Counted from the first letter of the stretch, positions 42,386 through 53,029 are shown. The stretch is 64,000 nucleotides of DNA from Doryteuthis pealeii (GCA_023376005.1 CM042143.1:80005991-80069990), one strand, 5' to 3'. The notes: a model not told the origin generated them from the sequence alone. Numbers and translations are program-made.

Positions 42386-42543
42386 ATAGGAAGGAAGAGG
42401 AGATTCAAGAATATAACATGAGTTCATTGAATCAAAATTGATATTCAGAAAACACAATTTAGTTTAAAAGTGGCATAAGGATATAGAAAGAGAAAATATT
42501 TCTCTGACTGAATGATGATTTTCTTAAAATTTATATGAATAAA

Positions 42544-42583
42544 AGATTTTGTTGTAAGTCTAATTCGACTTGCAACAAAATCT
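42544..42583. repeat. Short perfect-type hairpin
   Basis: 'AGATTTTGTTGTAAGTC' and 'GACTTGCAACAAAATCT' flank a 6-bp loop with one G-U type difference. It lies directly upstream of a family A copy. Confidence 0.85.
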
Positions 42584-42609
42584 ACTTTGATTACTCTCAG
42601 GTATTCTCA

Positions 42610-42850
42610 AGTATCCAGGTTCCAATTCAGAAGCTCTGGGAAGTGTGGAGTACTCCATTGTCATTACTCCCAGGTCTACTATGACCAGGAGTGTTTATAC
42701 TTGTTAGGATCCCATCTATGTGTTAAATAGATCAAAACTGAGTTTTAAAAACTATGTTGAATACCCAACAAGTATGAATAAAACAAAAACATCTTCAGCA
42801 TAAAACAAACCAAATACTGACGTTATAAAATCCAACCAACCAACCAAGGT
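42610..42850 (+). mobile_element. Family A repeat, 3' two-thirds with full tail
   Basis: 'GGTTCCAATTCAGAAGCTC', 'TCATTACTCCCAGGTCTAC', 'GGATCCCATCTATGTG', 'AATAGATC' and 'GAATACCCAACAAGTATG', ending 'TAAAATCCAACCAACCAACC'. The (AACC)n end is intact. Confidence 0.8.
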
Positions 42851-42978
42851 TAACAAGTGATTTCTCTAATGTTTCTCTTTGTTACCTTCAGTTAAAATTT
42901 TTGTCAGTCTTTACAACTTCAATTTTCAACAGATTCCTTTACTGCTAAATTGGATTTGAACGTTGTATCAATGTAAAG

Positions 42979-43301
42979 GAGGGGTTCCCAACCTGTTTTT
43001 GCCATGCACCACCTAATCCCCTCAAAAATCCTGATGTCCCACCATGTGGTAGTATATAATTCTTATAATTTAAAAAGCAAACTCCGTTTTTAAGTTGAAG
43101 AGGCTTAAAAACATCAATACCTTGGCTTAAACAAGCTTCAAAAGAACAAATAAACTACATAATTATGTTTATATGATGGAAAACTAAAAAAAAATAAAAA
43201 TCGAAAAAATTTGGATCCAAACCTTGTTAGTCTCAATTGCCCCCTTCTTAGAAATAAAATTGCCCCACTGACGGGTGTTCACCCCATGTTGGGAACTGCT
43301 G
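42979..43301. mobile_element. Non-autonomous hAT element with 8-bp target duplication
   Basis: The 323-bp element is flanked by 'ATGTAAAG' at 42971-42978 and again at 43302-43309. Eight-bp duplications are the hallmark of hAT transposons. The ends are inverted: left 'GAGGGGTTCCCAACCTG', right reverse-complemented 'CAGCAGTTCCCAACATG' (13 of 17 match). The interior is AT-rich with no transposase frame, so it must have moved by a transposase supplied elsewhere. The preserved duplication argues for a fairly recent or at least undisturbed insertion. Confidence 0.88.
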
Positions 43302-43369
43302 ATGTAAAGTCTTCTGTTGTCAATGACTACTTTTCTGGAAACCCTATGTCACTGGGAAGGCCTTGATTG

Positions 43370-43765
43370 ATTGATTTTAACAACATGTCAAACTGTCTAG
43401 GATTAATTCATACCTAGATGTTACGGAATGCTTATATTTATATTTACATTTTTTGGTGTAGCTGTTTCTTTATAGATTCTTGCACATGGTTACATATCAG
43501 GTATTCTTATTTAATACAAATAATTTGCAAACAGATCTATTTGACATAGAGATGCGGCTCTAACAGATATTACCACTCTGGGTCTGAGTGGACCTGGGAT
43601 TAATGGCAATGAAGGGGCACTCCACACTACCCATATCGCCAAATCTGAAACCTTACTATCAGATGCGTTTCAGTGTCATACTCAGGAGCCCCCTTTTTGG
43701 TTGTTTTTTCCCCCTCTGCAGGGGGATACAGTCAGTGTATTCTAAGCCCTATTCTCTGTTGGTAA
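43370..43765 (-). mobile_element. Family A repeat, near full length (minus)
   Basis: Minus strand from 5': 'GGGCTTAGAATACACTGACT', 'GTATCCCCCTGCAGAGGGGG', 'GGGGGCTCCTGAGTATGACA', 'CTTCATTGCCATTAATCCC', 'ACTCAGACCCAGAGTGGTAA', then AT-rich middle and 'AATCCTAGACAGTTTGACAT' tail. The (AACC)n end is reduced. Confidence 0.82.
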
Positions 43766-44660
43766 AGAAAATAAATAAATAAATAAATGAGTGAGTGAAA
43801 GCTGAAGAAAACTTTGTACTGGGTGGCATGTAATTTGGTTGGTTTATCTTTTCCATTGCTAATTGTATTACATAGTTGAAATAATTAGCTCAAATTCTGC
43901 TTTGAGCTGGCTTTTTATATCATTATTATGTTTGTGATACTGCAAACAACTTTAATTTAGTTGATCCATGCTTTTAGCCAATGGTAACAAGACATAATCA
44001 AGAAAACTAATTTGTTAGAGCAGCAGCATCACATTTTCAAATGCCCTTTCTTTTAACATGCTTAACTGAACTGATTTCAACTGAGCCAAACTTTTCAATC
44101 CAGCACAGTTGAAATCATTAACTGATTTGAGTTGTACTAAATTTTGAGCCAGCTCTTTAGCTAATCAGGTTTCTAATGCTGTTTTCTTGTAATTTCTTGT
44201 AATTTTCTTGTAATTTCTTTAAGCTCAGGCAGGAAAATGAATTGGCCTGTGAATTTGAAAATTATTGTTACTATTTATAATTTGAATACAAACATCTGAT
44301 AATACTAAAGAATTAAGCCTTTGGTGGCCATTAAGATTGATGTAAAGTCATATCCTATTTTTTTTTTAAATGTCACTGTGCTTACAAAGACTAACATTTT
44401 TTCCCCGAGATTCAGGAACAGACTAATAGTCTTGCAATATTAATTAATGCCATAATAACCAGGTCAATCAAAGTATAAACTTTTTACCCAATGTAGATGA
44501 GTACTTCAACTACTAAATTACTATTTAAGAAAAGAAAAAAGTTTCTGAAAAGAATCAGGACTATCCACTTACAAAAGCATATATTTAGAATATTAATCTT
44601 TAAAGTGATTTTTACATTTAATTTATCAATTCATGGACAATAATGCCTATATGTACAGAT
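43766..44660. other. AT-rich low-copy sequence
   Basis: Short (AAAT)n at 43768-43788. 'AATTTCTTGTAATTTTCTTG' shows a small tandem repeat at 44190-44222. No gene recognised. Confidence 0.5.
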
Positions 44661-44664
44661 TCTA

Positions 44665-44952
44665 GAGACACATTGTGTAATAGTTATCATTATGGGAAAT
44701 GGACTCAGTGACTTGAGTTCAATTCCTGGATAAGGCTGTTTGCATTTCACATAGTGCTAATACCTTGGGAAAGGCATGAATCCAACTATTCTCCCTCCAG
44801 CTATGAGTAAATACTACAGCAGACTGGACTCTTTAACTTTGGTTAGGCAACCAGTCTAGACTGAATTTAAAACTTGTTAAACTCTACTTAAAAAAATTGA
44901 CCATGTGTCGCATTATGCTTGTGCAGAGGGGTTGGTAAATATATATATATGT
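44665..44952 (+). mobile_element. tRNA-SINE family B, near full length
   Basis: Head 'CATTGTGTAATAGTTATCAT', B-box 'GAGTTCAATTCCTGG' (close to GGTTCRANYCC), body 'TTTGCATTTCACATAGTGCT', 'GGAAAGGCATGAATCC', 'AACCAGTCTAGACTG' and tail 'GACCATGTGTCGCATTATGC', then 'GGTTGGTAAATATATATAT'. Confidence 0.85.
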
Positions 44953-45344
44953 ACAGATTTTACTAGTACCTTAATGTTTTGGCTGCTAAAAGTATAAGGA
45001 TTGTGCAGATCATGATGACATAGAATCAAATAAATATTTAAAATAAGTAATATACAATTAGCATTTAACAACAATCTCCCTTTCAGAAATGATAATGATT
45101 GCAGTGAGTGTGTACAATGAATGACTTCACACTTTTTATTGAGTTGCAGATTGGAGTGAAAATATCTCTCTTTTCTTAAGAAAATTTTACTGATAAAAAT
45201 AAATATCTCACAATGATTTGTTATTTTTGTTGTACTATGATAACATCTGAGGTGTAATAAAAAATTATTGAGAATGAATCTTAAAATAATTAAATTTTAG
45301 AATTCAAATGACTACATGCACAGCTGAGCAACTTATATACTAAA

Positions 45345-45598
45345 GAAGGAGACACTCTAAGAGTAACAGTTATTATCACAGGAAATGAAATTTACGACAT
45401 GAGTTCCAATCCTGGACAAAGCTGTTTGCATTGGGTATTATTATTACGGTTCTCTCTCCAGCTATGGATAAATAGTAGGGCAGACTGGGTTCTTTAACCT
45501 GGGCATGGCAACCAATCTCGGAAAAAGAAAACTCTGAATTCAAATCTGTTAAACTCTACTTAAAAATTGACCTTGTGTCACATCCTGCTCATACCTTG
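45345..45598 (+). mobile_element. tRNA-SINE family B
   Basis: Head 'AGAGTAACAGTTATTATCAC', 'GAGTTCCAATCCTGGAC', an internal deletion after 'CTGTTTGCATT', then 'GTAGGGCAGACTGGG', 'CAAATCTGTTAAACTC' and tail 'GACCTTGTGTCACATCCTGC'. Confidence 0.8.
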
Positions 45599-45714
45599 TC
45601 TTCTACAAAAATAGTACTGACCCTCATCCTCACTGTTGGAAAATTGTTCCCAGCATTTTACATGTACAAGGATATGTTCTGGAAGTTATTTTAAGGGATA
45701 GTATGCAGGATGCA

Positions 45715-45800
45715 CTTATAGTGTAATGGTTATCATTGTATGACCTTGTGCTGCATCCTGTTCATGGTGGAAGGGTTGCGTAAATAAATATATACTAAAG
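45715..45800 (+). mobile_element. Deletion-fused family B SINE (head joined to tail)
   Basis: The tRNA-like head 'AGTGTAATGGTTATCATTGT' is followed at once by the 3' end 'GACCTTGTGCTGCATCCTG' and 'GTGGAAGGGTTG', so about 200 bp of body is absent. Confidence 0.75.
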
Positions 45801-45869
45801 TAATGATATTCAAATTGAATTAACGTTTAATGATTGAGCAATTGTACACTGATTTGCATGGAATTTAAC

Positions 45870-46005
45870 CCTTTTGGGGCAGATCTGATGGTAGGTGTGG
45901 CACTCCACCTTAGATGCATAAAACTATCTCCCTGGTCTAGCGCTAGTGAAAAGGGGATAGAACCCCTCAATGTCTGGCTGATACCAACAATATACCAATA
46001 GGGGC
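45870..46005 (+). mobile_element. tRNA-SINE family D, 3' half
   Basis: 'GTAGGTGTGGCACTCCACCT', 'CTCCCTGGTCTAGCGCTAGT', 'GGGGATAGAACCCCTC' and 'GTCTGGCTGATACC'. Confidence 0.8.
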
Positions 46006-46732
46006 AGAGAGAAACTCAAGTTGCCCGCATATACCTATATAACTTTTGGATTTTGTGCAAAGTGACCCCTGGTTGATATGCCTTGGCCCTAGAATTAAAA
46101 AAATAAATATTTCATTGCTTCAAAAACTTTAGTAAAATAGTCGTTTTTAGAAGTATCAGAGAATAAAAAATTATCTTAGAAGTATCAGAGAATAAAAAAT
46201 TATCTTATAAGCATACTTGTATAATATATATTCCCCCACCCCCCTTCAACATGATATACTTTGATAGTTGCTTGACTCAAATTGAGACTCTTTTGTATTA
46301 TATATCTTAGTGATCACAAGACTTGAAGCAAGCTTTTTTTTTATGTCATGGTCAAAAGTGCATTTCAAGTCATTAATTTTGTTGCATCACATCAAAAGGG
46401 TTAATGTCTAATTCTATGTTCAATGGTTTGACATTGTCATTGTTAATTCAAATTTTACATCTTACATTTCTGGTTTGATTTACTGGAAAGCTTTGAATAC
46501 AACAAACGACTACATTTCATCTGGCATTCCCTACAATGTGACAGAAAACAAAGTCTGCAATGTAAAACTTGGGTGCTCTCACTTATTGATCATGATGCTT
46601 TGATCTCAAAACCATACCTGACTCTATGGTCATCATCTGATCAAGGATTTGTTGGTGATAAAGCAGTGTTTGTTTTGTTTTTGTTTTTTTTAGAGGTGGG
46701 GGATCATCTACAACTGAATGAGATATAATACT

Positions 46733-46738
<6 letters not shown>
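46006..46738. other. Low-copy AT-rich sequence
   Basis: A 37-bp segment 'TTTTTAGAAGTATCAGAGAA' through 'AAATTATCTTA' is tandemly duplicated at 46143-46208. No gene recognised. Confidence 0.5.

Positions 46739-46739
<1 letters not shown>

Positions 46740-46762
<23 letters not shown>
46740..46762. repeat. (TA)n microsatellite
   Basis: Eleven TA units immediately 5' of a family D SINE. Confidence 0.95.
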
Positions 46763-46763
<1 letters not shown>

Positions 46764-47008
46764 GGCCAGTTTAGTTCTGTCGGTAGAGCACCCATCTTGG
46801 AATCGCAAGATTCTGAGTTTAATACCGGTCCCCACCAAGTCAGCATAGGAATAGCACAGATTGGGTAATCTGATCTGTGTGGTAAAGTGGGAGCTGACAG
46901 TAGGTGTGGCACTCCACCTCAGCAAAACAATCTTCCTGGTCTAGTGAAAAGGGGATAGACTCCCTGACTGTCCGGCTGATATCGAGAATAGGCCACTCCA
47001 CTAACTTT
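46763..47008 (+). mobile_element. tRNA-SINE family D, complete tRNA-like head
   Basis: 'GGGCCAGTTTAGTTCTGTCG' then 'GTAGAGCACCCATCTTGG' gives a recognisable D-arm and A-box; 'GAGTTTAATACCGGTCC' is the B-box side. Then 'CCAAGTCAGCATAGGAATAG', 'GGCACTCCACCTCAGCAAAA', 'GGGGATAGACTCCCTGAC' and 'GTCCGGCTGATATCG'. Best head in the window for family D; flanked by (TA)n on both sides. Confidence 0.87.
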
Positions 47009-47011
47009 TAC

Positions 47012-47012
47012 T

Positions 47013-47051
<39 letters not shown>

Positions 47052-47083
47052 ATATATATATATGTATATATGTATATATATAT
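47012..47083. repeat. (TA)n / TATG microsatellite
   Basis: TA repeats with periodic GTATATA variants. Confidence 0.96.
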
Positions 47084-47265
47084 TTACCAACCACTTTACA
47101 CAAACAGTATGTGACACAAGGTCAATTTCTTAAGTGGAGTTTAAAAGGTTTGAATTCAGTTTTCCTTCTAGACTGATTACCTAGATAAAGAGCCAAACCT
47201 GCCCTACTATTTACCCATAGATGGAGGGAGAGTAGTTGGATGCATACTTTCTCCCAGGGGTATTG
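47084..47265 (-). mobile_element. tRNA-SINE family B, 3' two-thirds
   Basis: Minus strand: 'GAAAGTATGCATCCAAC', 'GTAGGGCAGGTTTGGC', 'CAAACCTTTTAAACTCC' and 'GACCTTGTGTCACATACTG'. Confidence 0.78.
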
Positions 47266-47269
47266 GTCA

Positions 47270-47440
47270 TCATTCCGGGCAGGTTCTCAAAACGGCATCC
47301 ACACAGAACTGATGAATGTAAGTTTTTGCCGGTCGCCCAACAACTAGGAGTCTGCAGTAAAACATTACTTATGAGCTTGTGCTTCATTCTCCAGCAATGC
47401 CCAGCATGTCTTGTTCATCTTACTTGGACAGTTTGAGTGA
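47270..47440 (-). pseudogene. LINE reverse-transcriptase-tail relic (paralogue of 17460-17935)
   Basis: Minus strand 'GACATGCTGGGCATTGCTGG' and 'GCTCATAAGTAATGTTTTAC', then 'AAAAACTTACATTCATCAGT' and 'TCTGTGTGGATGCCGT', are colinear with the + strand at 17485-17625. It is a single unit without the 167-bp tandem amplification. Same reading as the 17.5 kb copy: tail of a non-LTR retrotransposon ORF2. Confidence 0.5.
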
Positions 47441-48345
47441 TATGACCAATTATCATTTCTAATGGAACATTATACAATCAAAACAGATGTTGTTATGCAT
47501 TATTTATTACCAAACTCTGCAGCATTAAAACTAAAAGTTTTAAGATCCATAAACAAAAAAGAACTATCATTAGTAATAATTTTTAAATATATAAAAATCT
47601 CGGAAAATTAGCTACATAAATGAGAGTAATCTCCCTTATGTGTTATTGTGCTTGCACATTATTTGAAATGAACTTAATTGTTAGTAAGAACACATTTTAT
47701 GATATTTTCGTGTTAAAACATGCAGCTGTAGTGATTCGAACAAATTCGTATTTTCAGTGTAGATTTACGGTGAAATGAAAATGGCCGACCAAAACATAAG
47801 GCTTCCTCAAAGTGAAAGAAACCGGGGGAGATTACTCTCATTTATGTTCAGATTACCTAAAAATAAGCCAATTAAATCAGAGAAAATACTTTTTTGGATC
47901 AATTAATTCAAAAGAAAAATATTTTTAAAACTACGAAAAAAAAATTACGCTACAATAATTATTTTTTGAGTTTTAAGAAAATAACTTTTAAATCTTCAAA
48001 TAACGTTTTTCGAGTATTAAATTTTTATTCTTTTTTTTTTTTTAAATGTGTTCTTTGGGATTTGTTCTTTCTAGAAACGTAAAAATTAAGAACTGGAAAT
48101 TTTTTTTCTTCAAATGACCCGAGGTCACATCCCCTCTACATTCTGAATTGATAAAAAAACAACTTTTTTTTCAAGTTTTTTTTTTTAATATAAAACAAGT
48201 TATTTATCATAAAATTAAGTCATTAACGAATAATTTGGTGAAAATTTCATTAAAATCGTACAATTCCCTGATTTTTGGTAATTGTTTTAAAATTAGGAAA
48301 CTAAAAAAAAAAAAATTATAACCTCCCTTGGTTGACCAACCATAT
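47441..48345. other. AT-rich low-copy sequence
   Basis: Many A- and T-runs, strongest at 47930-48330. No gene recognised. Confidence 0.5.
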
Positions 48346-48349
48346 TGGG

Positions 48350-48478
48350 TATCTCACGTAGTGTAACGGCTAATAAGCTAGATTCGCAAACGATTGATAG
48401 TGAGTTCGATTCTCATTGGGCACCCCATACTTCTGGGCTTGTGCCGCATCTAAGCTAAGCTTAGTAAATAACTATATA
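48350..48478 (+). mobile_element. tRNA-SINE family C, well preserved
   Basis: 'CACGTAGTGTAACGGCTAAT' (A-box region), 'AAGCTAGATTCGCAAAC', 'GAGTTCGATTCTCATTGGGC' (B box matches GGTTCGANTCY except its first bases), 'ACTTCTGGGCTTGTGCCGCA' and 'CTAAGCTAAGCTTAGTAAAT'. Confidence 0.85.
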
Positions 48479-48607
48479 TCATCACGCACACATACACCTA
48501 AAACTGCCCCACGTGGGGTTCAAACAAAGATTTGTCCATTTTTCACACTAGCACATTATATCTACAAAATATATAAGTAGTAGCAGTAAAAATAGTAGTC
48601 AAAATAA

Positions 48608-48760
48608 TTATACGAGGTTTGTTTATAAAGAAATGAACATCGAATAAAACTTCTGGTGAGTTGGGAGTACGTTGCACTTGCACAATGTTGTGTTTCGCCA
48701 AAAACGGCTGTTCAGAAAGTATCAAAAATTGCTCAGCTGTGCATACAACTTCATTTAAAT
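48608..48760 (-). pseudogene. Mariner transposase catalytic fragment fused to its terminal repeat
   Basis: Minus-strand translation gives 'TAEQFLILSEQPFLAKHNIV' then 'QVQRTPNSPEVLFDVHFF'. This matches the mariner pattern '..FLAK..I..L..PPYSPDLAPCDFFLF', with the third catalytic Asp kept in 'LFDVHFF' and the SPD motif changed to SPE. Directly after it comes 'TTATAAACAAACCTCGTATA', which looks like a mariner terminal inverted repeat. The transposase C-terminus is therefore deleted up to the element end. It is non-functional: only about 40 residues of the roughly 345 expected remain. Confidence 0.7.
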
Positions 48761-48904
48761 CATGAGTTTTAAAATTTAAGAAAATCAAAATTCAATCTTG
48801 ATACTTTTTAAAAAATTTTTTTTAATCACAATTGATAAGTACACAGAGTTAAGCGTTGATACATACGTGTAAAATAATCAGAAATATTAAAAGAAGTTTG
48901 ATTG

Positions 48905-49372
48905 AAAGCGGACTGTGAATTCAGGGGCGAAACTTTTTTACCATAGTCTACTGGATAGATGTTAGTGGAATATGAAATGAAGTCCAATGTTCATATTTTT
49001 TAATTTCTCAACTGAGCATTAATACTTCTAATAAAAAGGAAACTCTAAGGAAAACACAAGTTAATACGTTAATTCATTTATAAGTTGTTGTTTTTTTTTA
49101 AGTACATAACTGAGAATCATTACCCACAAATTTAAATCTATGCAACATCAATGCTGTCCTTTAATTTTTTTTTTTTAATCTTATAAATGAATTAACGTAT
49201 GTCGTATTGTATTAAGTTATGTTTTTCTTGGAGATGCATTTTTATTAAAAGTATTAATCCCTGATTAGAAATTATATATATTATATTTAATTACATTGGA
49301 CTTAATTTTATATTCCACTAATACTTATCTGCTAGACTCTTAATACAAATTTACACTCCTGAATTCAGTCAA
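48905..49372. mobile_element. Long diverged inverted repeat (fold-back element)
   Basis: Left arm about 48905-49090 and right arm about 49178-49372 are reverse complements at roughly 70-80% by eye. Matching blocks: 'GAATTCAGG', 'ATTAGTGGAATAT' (left 'GTTAGTGGAATATGAAATG'), 'AAGTCCAATGT', 'ATTAATACTT.TAATAAAAA' and the inner 'GTTAATTCATTTATAAG'. Spacer about 87 bp. No coding capacity. A fold-back DNA element or two head-to-head copies of a MITE are both possible. Confidence 0.75.
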
Positions 49373-50340
49373 CCGTCCAGCGTATTGTTTACTTTTTTAC
49401 TACACATACCTGCATAAAAATAGAGATAATCCCGGAAGAAAAAAAACACGAAGAAAAAAAAAAAAATAGAATATGAAAAACTTTTATTTCTTTTTCTAAA
49501 TAAATTAAACAGTTTTATTTATTTAGAAAAAGAATTAAAAGTTTTATTAAAACTTGAATAATAATTAAAGAAATATTACATTTTAAAGCAGCAAACGTAA
49601 AAAGTAAAGTTAATTTTTAGTTGGTCCTATCCCCCATAACAGAAAATACGAATAAATTAGTATTACAAAAATCAACAACAAAAAGAGCAAAACTTTTTCT
49701 AACCAATTCCTAATAACATTAAAGTTTTTTTTCTACCGGTCAGCGATCGTACAATTATGGTCACGTGACCAAACACGCTTCCTTACCCCATACTTTAAGA
49801 TTACTGTTGGGTATACTATACAATACATACTAAAGGGACAATTTCCTTGTTTATTTGAGTTTAGAAAAGACATTGCCTTCACATGTTGATTGAAATTTAT
49901 GATTAAGGTGTGTTTGTTTGCAAATAAACACACGAATAACTTACCTTTAAAACTGTTTTTAAATGGATTTAAGATATTTCCGCGTCAATTTTAGAAGGAA
50001 AAAAAATGAATAAAATGGTTATTCCGATCCGACAAAATATCTCTAGGAAAGAAAGAAGAAAAAAGTAGAAAGGTTGTTTTTTTTTTTATCTTCCAATAGA
50101 AAGAATGAAATGATCTTTTAAATTCACATGAAAAGATTTTTTTTTTCACCAGGTAATTTTCTTGTTTAATCCAATGTTGTACAGTGCATTTTAATCCTCT
50201 GGTTTTAAGGTATTCCTCGTATTTAATTTTACGCTAACTTTTTTAGTCCTTTTCATCGCTAGAATATTTTAAAGACGTCAGTGTGCGATTTGTTGAAGCT
50301 TCAGTACTGTTTAGTTACTTATAGGTAGAAACGTGCGCAC
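49373..50340. other. AT-rich low-copy sequence with a hairpin
   Basis: A hairpin lies at 49476-49546 ('AACTTTTATTTCTTTTTC' against 'GAAAAAGAATTAAAAGTT'). The rest is AT-rich with homopolymer runs. No gene recognised. Confidence 0.55.
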
Positions 50341-50640
50341 CTCCGTCAGTTTCTCAACAGATAAATGTGTATGATACATACACCACACACAAAAGAATTG
50401 CCTACTTCCTCGCTGGTGTCACCAGTGATGTTTACAAGTCTGTCCGTGTCGTGAGCCGCTTGGAAGGCGGTTTGTGCGGTGGGGACGAATAAAAAAAGTG
50501 AAGTGTCTAAAGTTACTTTGCTCCGACTTCTATTGCCGAAATTTAACTGGAGCCTTTCCTCGAGGGTTGGGGGCAAGGAAAAGAAACTATCATTGGGGAT
50601 ATAGGGTAGAGACTGTAAGGATAGCACACACGTAAGGGGC
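50341..50640. other. Ordinary-complexity patch, minus frame open
   Basis: G/C-richer than its surroundings. On the minus strand 50346-50580 reads openly ('TLEERLQLNFGNRSRSKVTL' and on through 'AHDTDRLVNITGDTSEEVGN') before a stop at 50346. No domain recognised and no convincing acceptor was seen, as the upstream side is simply polypyrimidine. Confidence 0.2.
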
Positions 50641-50864
50641 CAGTGGGTTAATGGAAAGAAAGATAGAAAGAAAAGGTTGTTAGAGTCGAGAAAGTGTATG
50701 TGTGGGGTGTAATGGGAAGAAAAAGAAGAAAAGAAACAAGGAGTGAAAAAGAAAAGGATTTGTATTGTTATTTTTTTTTTTAGAAGACTTGCTGTCACTT
50801 GTCCCCCTAAGATCACTAAACGCTTCTGTTTTGTATAATCAATTAATAATAATAATAATAATAA

Positions 50865-50895
<31 letters not shown>

Positions 50896-50916
50896 AAGAG
50901 GAGGAGGAAGAAGAAT

Positions 50917-50950
<34 letters not shown>

Positions 50951-51440
50951 GGAGAAGAAGAGGAGGAGGAGGAAGAAAGAGGAGAGGAGAAGAAGAGAGA
51001 AGAAGAGGAGAGAAGAAGAAGAGGAAGAACAAAAATAGGAACTGGAAAGTTGACGTTGAAAGAAGTGGGAAGAAAAAAGATACAAACCAAACCTTGAAAC
51101 GAAAGAGAGAAAGACAGAAAGAAAGTCTGAAACAAAAAAAAAAAACAAGAAAAGAAGAAGAAAGATTTAAAAAAAGAATGAAAAAGAAAAAAGAAAGACA
51201 AAAAGAAAAAGAAAGACAAAAAGTGAAAAAAGAAGAAAAAACTGAGCAGAAAGAAAAACAGACAAAAAAGAGTGAAAAAAGAAGAAAAGGGGCCGAAAAG
51301 AAGGAAAATAAAGAAAGATTTCAAAGTAAGAAGAAAAAAAAGACAAAAAGAAAGAAAATAAGAAATATATACAAATTTGAAAGACGAAAGAAAAGTATTT
51401 CTAAGTTACTAGTAAAAAAAAAAAAAAATGTACCGATTTG
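50641..51440 (+). repeat. Polypurine tract with (AAT)n-(GAA)n core
   Basis: (AAT)n at 50847-50867 passes into (GAA)n/(GAG)n to about 51025, then A-rich purine DNA. Glu/Lys/Arg-rich and Ser/Phe-rich frames are artefacts. Confidence 0.9.
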
Positions 51441-51890
51441 AAAATAATTAACCCCAAAAGTAAAATAAAAACTTTTTTTTAATTATTCGCTTTCTTTTTT
51501 CTTTCTTTTAGCATCCTCATCATCAAACTTTTCTCATCAACATCCCATACGCAAGAAGTTAATCAGTTGGAGTGTCTGTTGCCCTGAAATACCCAAACCG
51601 TATATGACGTCTGCTTAAGACTTTGTGACTTTTACGTGAAGAAAATGACATTTCAGTGATCCAACAAATGGAGAGAGTAAGAGGAACAAATTTGGAGTGG
51701 GGAGATGATAAAGATCCCGATAATAGTTGGAATGGCTATTGTAGTGATGATTAGACTGATAGACAGACAGACAGACGGACGTCAATGAAATAAATAAATC
51801 CTATTAGGACCGAGCGAGAGAAAAGAAAGAAGTGTAGATTTTCTTTTATCTTATTTGTACTTTTTTTTTCACCTGATTTTACACCCCACC
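51441..51890. other. Low-copy sequence
   Basis: A small (GACA)n at 51760-51778. No gene recognised. Confidence 0.5.
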
Positions 51891-51894
51891 ACCA

Positions 51895-52142
51895 GAAAAG
51901 AGGAAGAAAAGAAGAAATGGAAAGAAAGAAAAAAAAACCAATAAAGAAGAAAAGAGAAGAAAAAAAGAAGAAAAGAACGAGAGTGGGAAGAAAGTTAAAA
52001 ACATTTTTACCTAAAAGCACAAACAAGAGTCAAGTTGAAAACAAAGAAAAAATAAAGAAAACGAAAAAGAATATGAAAGCAATAACAAAACAAAAAAAAA
52101 AACTTTAATAAAAAAGAAAAGAGCAAAAAAGACGTTAAAAAA
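51895..52142 (+). repeat. A-rich polypurine tract
   Basis: A/G-rich + strand with GAAAA steps. Confidence 0.8.
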
Positions 52143-52340
52143 ACTTCGCAAACAGCCCATAGTAGGCTTCAATCTGTCGCAGTGACACGAGGGATAATGA
52201 GAAAATGAGTGCAGAGGGAGGCGAGGGGTCGGATGACAAGTTGTGGGGGGTGGGAAAAACAAAGTACGAAACAAGACATCAAAATCTGTATTGTTGGGTG
52301 TAGGGGAATTTGGATAAGAGGGAAAGGTGGGAGTATTAGA

Positions 52341-52377
<37 letters not shown>

Positions 52378-52588
52378 AAAGCGTGAAAAGAAATAATAAG
52401 TCTGGATGATAGCTAACGCGGGGGTGGTTCCATGGCGATGAGGGATAAATGTGTATTGGTAAATAGGAAATGAACTGTACACATTTATTTCAGTTTGCTG
52501 TCCATCACAAAGCATCTCTTGTACAGTTCGAACTCACAAGAGCAGTTGTTGGTTTCAAATTACAAGGGGGGAGGTCTAAGGTGTTCTT

Positions 52589-52621
<33 letters not shown>

Positions 52622-52848
52622 CATTGTTTTGCGTAATCTGAGTAAACAACCCCAATCGACAACAGACAGACTGAATCATTAAAAAAAAATGATAGAATAA
52701 AATAAATTAATCAATGAATAAATGTATCCGCATTTCGACGTAGTAAGCAGATATGCTTAAGTAATTTATTTATGTACATATGAATGAACGCCTTCATAAC
52801 ACGTTGGTATTATTAGAAGAGACTTTTTATTGACTTCACACACACACA
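52143..52848. other. Low-copy sequence with two (GT)n arrays
   Basis: (GT)n at 52343-52373 and 52588-52619. No gene recognised. Confidence 0.55.
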
Positions 52849-52849
52849 G

Positions 52850-53015
52850 TGTTCTGTGTATGATATTAAACTGTATCTGATGGTGAGACTCCAGTTCTGG
52901 AGAGCTGAGGGGTAACCCGTTCATTGTCATTACTCCCAGGTCCAATCTGATTCGGAGTCCTATTACTTATTCAATGTTCAAATAGACCTGTTTAAACATT
53001 ATTCGTATTCAATAA
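52850..53015 (+). mobile_element. Family A repeat, middle part
   Basis: 'GTATGATATTAAACTGTATC', 'GACTCCAGTTCTGGAGAGC', 'TCATTACTCCCAGGTCC' and 'AATAGACCTGTTTAAACATT'. Confidence 0.75.
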
Positions 53016-53029
53016 AAATTTTTAAAAAA

